Shown here: piece after piece, positions 53,376-62,751 of the stretch | Position numbering within the stretch: position 1 is the first letter of the stretch | Layout of the letters: each line of letters begins with the position of its first letter | Assembly (NCBI GenBank): GCA_001768235.1 | Contig: MENK01000009.1 | Span: 27,377-91,376 of the forward strand | Origin: Bacteroidetes bacterium GWB2_32_14 | GTDB lineage: Bacteria; Bacteroidota; Bacteroidia; Bacteroidales; UBA12077 | DNA length: 64,000 nt | Direction: 5' to 3' | Position numbers and translations under genes: made by a program | The notes under the pieces: model-generated | Told to the model about the DNA's origin: nothing | The model's input: the letters and a program-made list of their open reading frames with translations, nothing else | Databases searched by the model: none

Positions 53376-55142
53376 ATGAAATTTAGATTTACTATTGCCA
53401 GACGATTATTTTTAAGCTTTGGAATAATTACCATTGCAATACTTGCCAATAGCTTTTTTATAAATAATACTCTTCAAGAAAGTATTAAAGTAAATAACGA
53501 AATATCGACTATTTATTTACCATCAGCAGAAATGCTCAGTAACCTTTCCGATATGATAGTAAGCTCAAAAATGTTAATAAAGAACTGGGTATTTATAGAT
53601 AAAAAAGAGGAAACCCCTGATAAATTAAAACTCAAGGAATTACACAGAACTCAATTTCCTGAAATACATAGAAATTTATCAGCATTAATTAATAATTGGA
53701 CACCTCAAGAACAAAAATGCTACGACAATATACAACTCGCAATCAGGGATACCTTATTCCCCATGCATCAGGCAATAATGAACCGGCTGAACTCAATGGA
53801 AAGTTATGAAGACGCATATATGTTGATGTTTGAAATATATCCATCGGTAGAAGATGGTGGCGATATTATAATTTTAAGTGATAATATAATTGAACAGTTA
53901 AACAGGCTTACTTCCAGGTTAGAAAATAAAGTTCTGGATGAACGGAAAAATATGGATCAATCGTTTATAAGGCTTGAAAACTACATATACATAACGGGTA
54001 TTATACTCATTATTGTTGCAATAATTACTGCATTATATTTAGCTAACCAAATTATTAAGCCAATTCAAGCATTCAGGGAACGACTTGCATTTATGGCAAA
54101 AGGAATTATGCCAAAACAACGAATCAAAGAAACACGGGATGAGATTGGTGATATGGCAGTTGCTCTTAATGAATTGATACGGGGATTAAAAGAAACAACA
54201 GAATTTGCACTCGAAATAGGTAAAGGAAACTTCGAAAGCCAGTTTGTACCTTTAAGTGATGAAGACGATCTGGGCAATGGATTACTTACTATGCGTATGA
54301 ATCTTAAACATGCATCGGAAGAAGAAGAACGCCGCAAAAAAGAAGATGCTCAACGTAACTGGGCTTCGCATGGGATAGCAAAATTCAGCGAAATCCTGCG
54401 GCAGAATAATGACAATATTGAAAAACTGAATTACGAAATTATTAGTAACCTGGTTAAATATTGCGAGGCAAACCAGGGCGGCTTATTTTTAATTAATGAC
54501 GATGACAAACACGACAAACACATTGAATTAAGCGGTGCATACGCTTATAACCGTAAAAAATTCCTTGAAAAACGTATTGAAATGGGTATCGGCCTAATCG
54601 GGAGATCTGTTCAGGAAGCAGAAACTATTTACATGACCGACATACCCAATAATTATATTACAATTACATCCGGTTTAGGTGATGAAAATCCAAGGAGTTT
54701 ACTCCTCGTTCCATTAAAAATAAATGATGAAGTATATGGTGTTATTGAAATGGCTTCATTTAAGGAATTTGAAAAATACCAAATCGAATTTATTGAAAAA
54801 ATTGGTGAAAATATTGCTGCAACATTGTCATCGGTTAAGATAAATATCCGTACAGCCCAACTTCTGGAAACAACCCGTCAGCAAGCAGAAGAAATGAAAG
54901 CCCAGGAAGAGGAAATGCGCCAAAACATGGAAGAACTTCAGGCAACCCAGGAAGAATCTGAACGTCGCGAAGCCGAACTGGAAAGAAAAGTTGCTGAATT
55001 CGAAAAACTAAAAAAACAACAGGAATCGTTTGTTAAAAAACTCGGAGGTTCGTTATCAGGCGATTTAGTTTCTGCTCTTGATGAAGACGAAGATGAAGAA
55101 TCAAAGTCATCTAAAGAAGATAAAGAAATTGGCGATGATTAA
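53376..55142 (+). CDS. HAMP-GAF sensor protein without an output domain
   Basis: The 588-residue protein has a membrane helix near residue 10-30, a periplasmic four-helix-like part, a second helix near 203-223, a HAMP linker (IIKPIQAFRERLAFMAKG), a GAF domain (about 335-475) and a long coiled coil (about 490-560, rich in E and Q). The HAMP/GAF/coil order looks like the front half of a chemoreceptor or hybrid kinase, but no kinase, cyclase or MA domain follows. It may act through dimer contacts or a partner. Confidence 0.82.
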   Translation: MKFRFTIARRLFLSFGIITIAILANSFFINNTLQESIKVNNEISTIYLPSAEMLSNLSDMIVSSKMLIKNWVFIDKKEETPDKLKLKELHRTQFPEIHRNLSALINNWTPQEQKCYDNIQLAIRDTLFPMHQAIMNRLNSMESYEDAYMLMFEIYPSVEDGGDIIILSDNIIEQLNRLTSRLENKVLDERKNMDQSFIRLENYIYITGIILIIVAIITALYLANQIIKPIQAFRERLAFMAKGIMPKQRIKETRDEIGDMAVALNELIRGLKETTEFALEIGKGNFESQFVPLSDEDDLGNGLLTMRMNLKHASEEEERRKKEDAQRNWASHGIAKFSEILRQNNDNIEKLNYEIISNLVKYCEANQGGLFLINDDDKHDKHIELSGAYAYNRKKFLEKRIEMGIGLIGRSVQEAETIYMTDIPNNYITITSGLGDENPRSLLLVPLKINDEVYGVIEMASFKEFEKYQIEFIEKIGENIAATLSSVKINIRTAQLLETTRQQAEEMKAQEEEMRQNMEELQATQEESERREAELERKVAEFEKLKKQQESFVKKLGGSLSGDLVSALDEDEDEESKSSKEDKEIGDD

Positions 55143-55172
55143 GCATATTGATTATAAGCCTAAAAAAAGAAG

Positions 55173-55207
55173 CCGTCTCAAAAGAAAATCTGAGACGGTT
55201 TTTTTAT
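55173..55207. terminator. Bidirectional terminator between sensor and peroxiredoxin
   Basis: CCGTCTCA (55173-55180) pairs with TGAGACGG (55191-55198), loop of ten, with T-run on the plus side and A-run on the other. Confidence 0.9.
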
Positions 55208-55213
55208 TTCCTG

Positions 55214-55927
55214 TTATTTTTTAAGAATTTTCTTTAAAACAGTATCCTTATCCAGTTTTTTAGTGCAGAAGAACCAATCATAACAATGCATTTCATCTTT
55301 GTTTTCCATGCGTTCCTTCGCAACACCACAAGAACCGGCTGTTGGCACGATTACATCATCGCCCGGGCGCCAGTCTGCCGGAGTGGCAATACCAAACTCG
55401 TCGGCAGCTTGTAAGGCTAATACAACCCTGTAAAGTTCATCAAAGTTACGGCCTAAACTTAAAGGGTAATAAATAATTGTACGAATAATTCCTTTTGGAT
55501 CGATAACAAATACAGCACGAACCGCTTTAGTATTACTTTCGCCCGGCATCATCATTCCATATTTTTTTGCTACTTCCATAGTAATATCTTCGATTAAAGG
55601 AAATTTAACCTCTATATTTTTCATTCCTTTATATTCGATTTTTTCCCTGATTGTGCGTAACCAGGCTATATGGCTATATAACCCGTCAACAGAAAGGCCA
55701 ACAAGTTTACAATTTGCATCATTAAATTGTTTTTCCATTGATGCAAAAGTCATAAACTCGGAAGTACATACCGGTGTAAAATCAGCAGGATGACTAAATA
55801 AAATTACCCAACTCCCCGTGTAGTCTGAAGGAAAATTAATTTCGCCCTGGGTTGTTACTGCTTTAAATTCAGGAGCTTTCTCTCCTATTCGAGGCATTGT
55901 TGCCACTTTTTGTTCTACTTGTTCCAT
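55214..55927 (-). CDS. Cytoplasmic Prx6-type peroxiredoxin
   Basis: The 237-residue protein is a paralogue of the exported one at 29933-30718, without the signal peptide. The peroxidatic cysteine is in TPVCTSE, and CYDWFFC carries the resolving pair. It is the third gene of an oxidative-stress operon after a Fur-family gene and a Dps-like ferritin. Confidence 0.93.
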   Translation of the reverse strand: MEQVEQKVATMPRIGEKAPEFKAVTTQGEINFPSDYTGSWVILFSHPADFTPVCTSEFMTFASMEKQFNDANCKLVGLSVDGLYSHIAWLRTIREKIEYKGMKNIEVKFPLIEDITMEVAKKYGMMMPGESNTKAVRAVFVIDPKGIIRTIIYYPLSLGRNFDELYRVVLALQAADEFGIATPADWRPGDDVIVPTAGSCGVAKERMENKDEMHCYDWFFCTKKLDKDTVLKKILKK

Positions 55928-55955
55928 AATTTATTTTAGTTTAGTTTATAAATAA

Positions 55956-56468
55956 TTACATTCTCATTTTTTTAAATTCTTCTTTCATTCGTTTAATGTC
56001 TGTAATCCAATCTTCGATGTCATTCTCATGTTCTAATTCTTCGTTCATAATCTGAACTGCCATTTGATGAGTTGAATGATCCTTTCCTGCGGTGTAATCA
56101 GCAATTTCCTGGTATCTCTGAATCGCGCATCTTTCACCATTCAGGTTCTGCTCCAGAATGACTTCTATGTAAGGATCGGAAGGTTCGTCGTATGAACAAC
56201 GAGCAAGTTTAGTCCATTCTGAAGGATTAATAACAGGTGTTCCTCCCAACTGAATAATACGGTTTACAACTAATACCGCATGATTTAGTTCCTGATCGGC
56301 ATGAAGCAATAATTCAGGTTCTACTTCACTGCGCATAGGCCCTTCCATGAGTCGTGCCCCAATCCAATATTGGTAATAAGCCAGCCACTCCTCCGAAAGA
56401 GCTGCATTTAACATTTTAATAAGTTTGTCAACATCAACAGATGCTACTTTAATTGCTTGTTTTCCCAT
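55956..56468 (-). CDS. Dps-like ferritin (thioferritin type)
   Basis: The 170-residue ferritin-like protein has ferroxidase ligands E27, E60-x2-H63, E112 and E144-x2-H147. Two cysteines, C91 and C114, lie next to the diiron site, as in DPSL/thioferritins of Sulfolobus and Bacteroides fragilis. It stores iron while consuming H2O2. It lies between the Fur-like gene (12 bp) and the peroxiredoxin (28 bp). Confidence 0.85.
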   Translation of the reverse strand: MGKQAIKVASVDVDKLIKMLNAALSEEWLAYYQYWIGARLMEGPMRSEVEPELLLHADQELNHAVLVVNRIIQLGGTPVINPSEWTKLARCSYDEPSDPYIEVILEQNLNGERCAIQRYQEIADYTAGKDHSTHQMAVQIMNEELEHENDIEDWITDIKRMKEEFKKMRM

Positions 56469-56479
56469 AATTTTATTTT

Positions 56480-56908
56480 TTAGTTTTGTTTATGTTGGTT
56501 GTAACTTCCTACAATCTGAAGGTTTATTTCTTTTATACTAAATTCAGGTATTTGCTTTCTTTCAAAATATTTCTTTAACAATTTATCTAATTCATCATCA
56601 TAATAATTTTCAATATATTCACACTCATCACAATATAAATGATGGTGGCTTTTCGTTTCCACATCATAACGCATGATATCCTTCTCCGTTTTAACTTTCT
56701 TTATTATTCCGTTTTTTACAAATGTTTCAAGCGTTTTGTAAATAGTTCCTATTGCAATATTGGGATGATTTTTCTTGATAGAATCAATTACTTTTTCTGC
56801 CGTTGGATGATTTTTTATTTCTAATAAAGTTTCAAGTACAACTAATCGTTGTGGTGTAACCTTTAAGCCTTTATCAATTATTATTTTGTGAATATTTTCA
56901 AATTTCAT
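56480..56908 (-). CDS. Fur/PerR-type metalloregulator of the oxidative-stress operon
   Basis: The 142-residue protein has the Fur fold: TPQRLVVLETLLE, IGTIYKTLETFVKNGII, and the metal residues H34, D82, H88, H90, plus C93-x2-C96. The second CxxC pair of PerR is absent. By eye, the position equal to PerR D104 is N101. The genes it leads (Dps-like, peroxiredoxin) suggest peroxide control. Confidence 0.88.
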   Translation of the reverse strand: MKFENIHKIIIDKGLKVTPQRLVVLETLLEIKNHPTAEKVIDSIKKNHPNIAIGTIYKTLETFVKNGIIKKVKTEKDIMRYDVETKSHHHLYCDECEYIENYYDDELDKLLKKYFERKQIPEFSIKEINLQIVGSYNQHKQN

Positions 56909-56926
56909 AAGTAATTATTATTACTT
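56909..56926. promoter_or_regulatory. Palindromic Fur/PerR-like box at the operon start
   Basis: AAGTAAT (56909-56915) and ATTACTT (56920-56926) form a perfect 7-4-7 palindrome directly next to the start codon. A second palindrome, AAGAAT-A-ATTCTT (56930-56942), lies just behind it. Confidence 0.65.
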
Positions 56927-57035
56927 GTTAAGAATAATTCTTTTTTAATAACAAATAAGTTAAACATAAGTTTAGAGAAAATCAATATTTCTTATAACCG
57001 GATAATATATTGCAACTTATTAAATATTTTTATGA

Positions 57036-57259
57036 ATTTTTATAAGTCTTCCGGTGGTTTTAAGTGGCGTACTTTGCGGGTTAAATACAGGAACAAGCGT
57101 ACCTGTTTATATTCAGGATCGTATTAATGACATCTGTGGTTGGAATAATTGCAGGAGAAACATCAGAGTATTTAGCCTGCTATTGTTATTCCCATAGCTG
57201 CTAATCTGCCCGGATTAATTATGGGTGCAATAAGTTTTATCTTACCATTCCAGGATTGA
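57036..57259 (+). pseudogene. Decayed membrane-protein fragment
   Basis: Three frames in turn read as hydrophobic protein: 57036 onward (PVVLSGVLCGLNTGTSVPVYIQ), then 57127 onward (MTSVVGIIAGETSEYLA), then 57185-57259 (VIPIAANLPGLIMGAISFILP and a TGA). At least two frameshifts break it. It looks like the end of a lost transporter or membrane enzyme. It overlaps the SDR gene by 18 bp. Confidence 0.55.
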
Positions 57260-57943
57260 GCCATCAATAATATTATAGAAAGAATCTGTTGACGGTTTAG
57301 TGTCATTAATGATCCAATGAAATAATTTTTGTGCAGCAATTGCAGGTTCAGTATCTGCATCAGGAGGTGCAACTTCTGTTTTTAAACTCCCCGGATGAAT
57401 TGCAAATACCTTAATTTTACTTCCTTTCAACTCCTGGTTTAAACATGCAGTTAACATATTTTGTGCACATTTGGCTATCTGGTAGGGCAATAAAATACGA
57501 TACGCTCCAGAATTGACCTTATTTATTGAACCCTTTCGGGAGCTGATATTAATTATAAAAGGACTATCCGATTGATGTAAATATGGGAGACATGCTTTAA
57601 TTACCCGAAAAACTCCACTCACATGTACCTGAAAATGTTCATCTAAATCATTTGATGTAACATGATTAATTCCAAAACATTTTTTAACATTACCCGCATT
57701 ATTTATAAGTACATCAAGTTGTTTTGTTCTTGATTTCAGGGCATTCTGAATCTCCTGAATAGTCGAATCGTCAGTTACATCACCTTTAACAGGAATACAA
57801 GTAGTTGGAAATTTCTCTGTTTCGTTTTCAAAACTTTTAGTATTTCTTGATAATGCAAAAACAGTCCAGTTATTTTCTAAAAATACTTTCAATAACTCCA
57901 GGCCTAATCCCCTGCTTGTACCCGTAATTAATACTGTTTTCAT
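57242..57943 (-). CDS. Short-chain dehydrogenase/reductase
   Basis: The 233-residue SDR has TGTSRGLGLELL (cofactor), NNAGN, ISSRKGS and YRILLPYQIAKCA with a Y-x4-K-like catalytic pair shifted by spacing (YQIAK). Substrate unknown. It is at the end of a same-strand pair with the GH3 fusion (30 bp gap). Confidence 0.85.
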   Translation of the reverse strand: MKTVLITGTSRGLGLELLKVFLENNWTVFALSRNTKSFENETEKFPTTCIPVKGDVTDDSTIQEIQNALKSRTKQLDVLINNAGNVKKCFGINHVTSNDLDEHFQVHVSGVFRVIKACLPYLHQSDSPFIINISSRKGSINKVNSGAYRILLPYQIAKCAQNMLTACLNQELKGSKIKVFAIHPGSLKTEVAPPDADTEPAIAAQKLFHWIINDTKPSTDSFYNIIDGSILEW

Positions 57944-57973
57944 TAAACTTTATCTTAAAAAAATTCCAGTGAA

Positions 57974-60900
57974 TTATTTTATTATCGCATCGTAAATGGC
58001 TTGTTGAATTTCTGTTCTGACATTATTTTTAAGCAATTTATTGTTATCCTGATCGGGATGTACACGGTTTGAAAGAAATATATAGATTAATTGTTTAGCC
58101 GGGTCTGCCCATACAATTGTTCCTGTAAAACCTGAATGTCCATAACTATCGGCAGAAACACTTTTACATGTTGGCCCGTCTTTTGAGAAATCCATTTGAG
58201 GTTTATCAAATCCAAGAGCTCGCCGGTTATCTGTTCCCGGGAATTGAATTTTAGTAAATAAATCTATCGTTTCTTTATTAAAATAACACTCATCACCATA
58301 TTCGCCACCATTAAGAAACATTTGCATTATTTTAGCCAAATCATCGGCTGTAGAAAAAACTCCGGCATGGCCACAAACACCACCCAACATTGCAGCACCA
58401 GGATCGTGAACCGTTCCATGAATAAGTTGGCGACGGAAAGCCTGGTCGTTTTCGGTGGGAACAATTTCGTTTTTAGGAAACCTTATTAATGGTAAAAAAC
58501 CTGTTCTATATGCTCCTATTGATTCGTAAAAAGATGTATCAATATAATCTGCAAAATTTGCTCCTGTTTTTTCTTCAATAATCCTGTAAAAATAATAATA
58601 ACCTAAATCGCTGTACCGGTATTCTTTTTTATCAATCAACTTCGATTGCCTTATCATCTTATATATTGTGTCATTATAGCTATTCCTTATATACAGGTTC
58701 TCTGTTACAGGTGTTGAAAAAAGGCCAGACCTGTTATAAGAATAAATACTATCTTTAAATTGATAATTTCGGGCTAAATAAAAGTTGTCATTCACTTTAT
58801 AAGGGTACTCTTCTGAGAATTTTTTACTTACCAGGTTTTGATCCGGGCATAATGTTTTTAATGTAGATATATAAAATGGAATCCACCCGTTTAATCGTGC
58901 CTGATGAGTTAAAATATCTTTAAGTGATAAATCTCCTTTATTTGTTGTATCAAGATCCGGAAAATAACTTTTTAAACTATCATCAATATTAAACTCATTG
59001 TTTTCGTATAATCGCATTAAAGCGGGAACGGTTGCAACAATTTTAGTAACAGAAGCTATGTCGTAAATTGAATTTTCATTTACAGGATTTTCGTTGTAGT
59101 AAGTATGATATCCGAAAGATTTGTCGTAAAAAACAATTCCATTTTTTGCTGCAAGAATCCGGCATCCCGGGGTAGCTCTTTCGTTAATTGCTGCCAGAGC
59201 TATAGAATCAACCTTATTAAGCTTATCTGAATCTAATCCTGCTTCTTCAGGAATACTATATTTTAATCTAATCTTTTTTTTTATATCTATGCCAAATCCG
59301 TATGGGTATCGCGGGTTAATTGAAACCGGTAACTTCCCTGAAATAAATGTACCCCCAAATATTGCCTGTGCAGCAATACTCTGAACTGTTTCTTCATTTT
59401 CGTAGGCAATTAAAATGGCATTTATTGTTTTATTAAATTCAAAAGAACTCAAACTATAGGGATTAGCAAATAACGTGAAAATTATCTTGGTTTTTGTTGA
59501 TAAATACACTACCGAACTAAGATATTCATTCTTTACACCATAATTGTTTCCTGACGGGTAAAGCGATGAACTATGTATGCTTGCAATTATCAAATCGTAT
59601 TTTGAAAGAATATTAAGCAGGGAGTCGGATAAAACAGCCGAAGTATAAAAATGATCTACCTTTGCATATTTATCGAGTGTTTTTTGAAATGTAGTTTTCT
59701 CACTTGATCCAAATGATACAGAAGCTATTTTCTTATTTTTTAACTTAACTACAGGAAGCAGGTTTTTGTCATTTTTTATAAGTGTTAAACCTGATTCAAC
59801 AAGGGTACGGCGATTCAGATCAAACTTTGGGTTGTTTAAACTTTTTGAAAGCCCTTTAATCTTTATATATTCTGATTTTTGAGAATACTTATTCAGTCCT
59901 GCCTTATACTTTGCGGCTAAAACCTTTCTGCAACTCGTTTCAATTTGATCTCTTGATATTTTATCCTGTTTTACAAGTTTTTTAATTCTTGAAATTGCTT
60001 TCGCGACATTCTCCGAAAATAATAGAACATCGTTGCCAGCTTCAATGGCCATGCATTCAATTTCTCCCTGAATTTTATTTTCACTAATTCCTTTCATATT
60101 TAAGGCATCGGTAAAAACCAAACCATTAAATCCCATATCTGTTTTAAGTAAGTCAGTAATAACGGGCTTCGATAAAGTTGTAGGTAAGTCAGGTGTTTTT
60201 TCTAATGCGGGAATATTTAAATGAGCAACCATAACTCCCTGAACACCTGCGTTTATTAGTTTCCTGAAAGGATATAACTCAACCGAATCGAGTCTCGAAC
60301 GAGAATGATTAACTACAGGTAATGTCAAATGTGAATCTTTATCGGTATCGCCATGTCCCGGGAAATGTTTTGCAACAGCCATAATTCCCGCATCCTGTAA
60401 TCCTTTCATATAAGCTATTCCCTTACAACTAACATTTTCCCTGTTTTCACCAAAAGAACGGGCATTGATTACCGGGTTTAAATGATTATTATTGATATCA
60501 ACTACCGGGGCAAAATTAATATGAATACCAAGTCGCTTAATTTGTTGGCCAATATCAAAACCCATCTGATAAATTAAAGAATCATTCTGAACAGCTCCAA
60601 GCATCATTTGCCGGGGGTATTTGTATGTAGAATCGAGACGCATACCTAATCCCCACTCGCCATCAATGGCTATTAATAACGGGATTTCAGAGATTGACTG
60701 GTAGTAATTGGTCAATTTTGCCTGGCGTACAGGGCCTCCCTGAAAAAAAATTAATCCCCCGATTTTATTTTTCCTGATTAAATGTGTTATTTCGTCAACA
60801 TGTGCCTGATCTTTATTTGAGTATGCTGCAACCATAAAGAGTTGAGCAATTTTTTCATCGATAGATAACTCCTGCATAACAGAATCGACCCATTGTTGTT

Positions 60901-60997
60901 CTTTTTGGTACTGCTTATCATGATTTTGTGCAGAAATACTTATGTAACTTAGAAGGAAGACTAATAGAATAAGATTTACTTTAATTTTTATATTCAT
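57974..60997 (-). CDS. Exported GH3 (NagZ-like) fused to a serine beta-lactamase-fold hydrolase
   Basis: The 1007-residue protein has a signal peptide, an NagZ-like GH3 domain (about 35-370) with the KHFPGHGD dyad (H211 to H223) and the nucleophile D297 in VFTDALN, a middle part (about 390-560), and a class C/EstB-type domain from about 580 with S649-V-T-K652, Y795-S-D797 and H954-S-G956. It cuts beta-N-acetylglucosamine from wall fragments in the periplasm; the hydrolase part may act on peptides or esters. This fusion is a known Bacteroidota type. Confidence 0.92.
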   Translation of the reverse strand: MNIKIKVNLILLVFLLSYISISAQNHDKQYQKEQQWVDSVMQELSIDEKIAQLFMVAAYSNKDQAHVDEITHLIRKNKIGGLIFFQGGPVRQAKLTNYYQSISEIPLLIAIDGEWGLGMRLDSTYKYPRQMMLGAVQNDSLIYQMGFDIGQQIKRLGIHINFAPVVDINNNHLNPVINARSFGENRENVSCKGIAYMKGLQDAGIMAVAKHFPGHGDTDKDSHLTLPVVNHSRSRLDSVELYPFRKLINAGVQGVMVAHLNIPALEKTPDLPTTLSKPVITDLLKTDMGFNGLVFTDALNMKGISENKIQGEIECMAIEAGNDVLLFSENVAKAISRIKKLVKQDKISRDQIETSCRKVLAAKYKAGLNKYSQKSEYIKIKGLSKSLNNPKFDLNRRTLVESGLTLIKNDKNLLPVVKLKNKKIASVSFGSSEKTTFQKTLDKYAKVDHFYTSAVLSDSLLNILSKYDLIIASIHSSSLYPSGNNYGVKNEYLSSVVYLSTKTKIIFTLFANPYSLSSFEFNKTINAILIAYENEETVQSIAAQAIFGGTFISGKLPVSINPRYPYGFGIDIKKKIRLKYSIPEEAGLDSDKLNKVDSIALAAINERATPGCRILAAKNGIVFYDKSFGYHTYYNENPVNENSIYDIASVTKIVATVPALMRLYENNEFNIDDSLKSYFPDLDTTNKGDLSLKDILTHQARLNGWIPFYISTLKTLCPDQNLVSKKFSEEYPYKVNDNFYLARNYQFKDSIYSYNRSGLFSTPVTENLYIRNSYNDTIYKMIRQSKLIDKKEYRYSDLGYYYFYRIIEEKTGANFADYIDTSFYESIGAYRTGFLPLIRFPKNEIVPTENDQAFRRQLIHGTVHDPGAAMLGGVCGHAGVFSTADDLAKIMQMFLNGGEYGDECYFNKETIDLFTKIQFPGTDNRRALGFDKPQMDFSKDGPTCKSVSADSYGHSGFTGTIVWADPAKQLIYIFLSNRVHPDQDNNKLLKNNVRTEIQQAIYDAIIK

Positions 60998-61111
60998 ATA
61001 TTTATTTTGAAAGTCTATAAATTGTCCCGATTTATTGATAAAGCAAATATACCAATTTGGTATTTTAAGCCATAGAAAGTTTAATAAATCTTGAAAAAAT
61101 GATAAAAAAAA

Positions 61112-61134
61112 GAGCTGAATGAAATATTCAGCTC
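61112..61134 (-). terminator. Terminator after the DUF1338 gene
   Basis: GAGCTGAAT (61112-61120) pairs with ATTCAGCTC (61126-61134), with a run of A before it on the plus strand (U-run on the minus strand). Confidence 0.88.
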
Positions 61135-61155
61135 GATCGTTAATAAAAGGAAATT

Positions 61156-61962
61156 CTATTTTTTATAATAATCGGTACTTTCAAATATTTTGTCGGCCGA
61201 TTTTGCAATAAATCCGCTATACAATGAGCCATCAATATCAGGAAACCGTTGAGCAAATTCATAATAACAACCGGGAATATTATAAAAACCATCGGTAAAT
61301 TCAACCTGAATATGATCCGCCAAAGTGCTTGATTGCTGCAATAACTCTTCTTTTGTTCCTTTAATTTCACCACCCGAAGAGTTTAGTTTAAATCCATTTT
61401 CTTTAATAAATTGATTTACTTTTTCTATGGAATCATATTTTTTTAACGCATTAATATTCACTGTAAAATGATTCGCCCTAAATCCATACACATAAACCCA
61501 TGCCGCATATTCAGATTCTTCGCGTAATTTTAAATATGTATTATAATCTGGTGTACCCCAAACATTGCCCGAGAAAATTAAATCATTTGACTTTAGTTTA
61601 TTTGCAGGCACTTTTTCAATAATCCTTTTAACGGTTTTTTGTAAAAAACTGCTGAAATCTTTGGTTATTAACTGGCTGATGAAAACTCTCGGGGCTTTTT
61701 CATCTGATACATGCTCAAAATGTTTCGCGTAAAGATGTTTTTCTTTAAATGTATATTCCCCTTTTTGAACATATCCCCGATCTATAAAAATCTTTGATAA
61801 CACATCAATATTTAACCTGCGATCGTCAAAAGTCCTAAATGCAATATGATCGTTCAAAACTTTCTCGCCTTGAGCCGTAAATAATTCATAAACTTTTCTG
61901 GCAGATGGATTCTGATTAGTATAATCAATCCACAAACGGTTAAAAACATCATCTAGTTTCAT
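61156..61962 (-). CDS. DUF1338 protein, 2-oxoadipate dioxygenase/decarboxylase-like
   Basis: The 268-residue protein fits the DUF1338 (HglS/YdcJ) family: LNDHIAFRTFDD at the front, NHFTVNI in the middle and CYYEFAQRF near the end. The likely metal set is H39, H165 and E235. HglS forms D-2-hydroxyglutarate from 2-oxoadipate in lysine breakdown. Whether this protein shares that substrate is not shown; no lysine-catabolism gene lies beside it. Confidence 0.85.
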   Translation of the reverse strand: MKLDDVFNRLWIDYTNQNPSARKVYELFTAQGEKVLNDHIAFRTFDDRRLNIDVLSKIFIDRGYVQKGEYTFKEKHLYAKHFEHVSDEKAPRVFISQLITKDFSSFLQKTVKRIIEKVPANKLKSNDLIFSGNVWGTPDYNTYLKLREESEYAAWVYVYGFRANHFTVNINALKKYDSIEKVNQFIKENGFKLNSSGGEIKGTKEELLQQSSTLADHIQVEFTDGFYNIPGCYYEFAQRFPDIDGSLYSGFIAKSADKIFESTDYYKK

Positions 61963-62036
61963 TCAATATTCAGATTTTAGATTAATTTTTCATCATATAA
62001 TTTATGATTAAACAAAATCTCTTATTTAATGTTCAG

Positions 62037-62063
62037 TTTGTTTTAATTAGTTTTATACCTTCG
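62037..62063 (+). promoter_or_regulatory. Promoter of the ECF sigma gene
   Basis: TTTG (62037-62040) and TACCTTCG (62056-62063, close to TAnnTTTG) lie 15 bp apart. The gene starts at 62121. Confidence 0.35.
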
Positions 62064-62120
62064 TGTAATAAAATCTATTTTAGGGTGTCAAACATCGAAA
62101 TTCGGGATTGAAAATTTTTT

Positions 62121-62696
62121 ATGAGTGACCAGGAACTACTTGAAAAAATAGCACAAAAAGATGAGCAGGCTTTTAGGGTATTTGTAGAAAAATATCACGT
62201 ACTGGTACTTAATGTATGCAATAATATTTTAAACAATTACGATGATTCGATGGATATTTCGCAGGAGGTATTCATTAAAATATATGAATCGATAGACAAA
62301 TTCAGAGGCGAATCGAAAATTTCTACCTGGTTATATCGTATTGCAGTTAATAAATCGCTAAATCATTTACGATCGAAAAAAAGACAAAAGTGGTTTAGCA
62401 GCTTAGATGTAATTTTTGGTGATGACTCAAAGAAACAAGAAAAAGAAATTAAAGACAATTCTCCAATAATTGGGGAACAAATTGAAGCAAACGAGAATAG
62501 AATTGCTTTGCATGTTGCAATAAATAAGCTCCCTGACAAACAGAAAACAGCTATAACATTAAATAGTTTTGAAGAATTATCGTACAAAGAAATTGCTGAA
62601 GTAATGATGATCCCCGTGGCAGATGTGGGTGTTTTAATAAACAGGGCGAAGCAAAACCTGAATAAACATATTATTGATTACTATAAAAATAATTAA
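62121..62696 (+). CDS. ECF RNA polymerase sigma factor
   Basis: The 191-residue protein has region 2 (SMDISQEVFIKIYESIDKFRGESKISTWLYRIAVNKSLNHLR) and region 4 (ELSYKEIAEVMMIPVADVGVLINRAKQNL). It lacks any extra domain. First gene of a three-gene unit with an anti-sigma factor and a Spy-like protein. Confidence 0.95.
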   Translation: MSDQELLEKIAQKDEQAFRVFVEKYHVLVLNVCNNILNNYDDSMDISQEVFIKIYESIDKFRGESKISTWLYRIAVNKSLNHLRSKKRQKWFSSLDVIFGDDSKKQEKEIKDNSPIIGEQIEANENRIALHVAINKLPDKQKTAITLNSFEELSYKEIAEVMMIPVADVGVLINRAKQNLNKHIIDYYKNN

Positions 62697-62751
62697 TGCT
62701 AAATGTAATAAAAATTAACCTGGATGTGTCTTAATAAAAACCTGATTGAAT

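Noticed and set aside
57242..57372. Minus-strand frame at 57172-57372
   Set aside because: Shadow of the SDR end and of the relic; no signal of its own.
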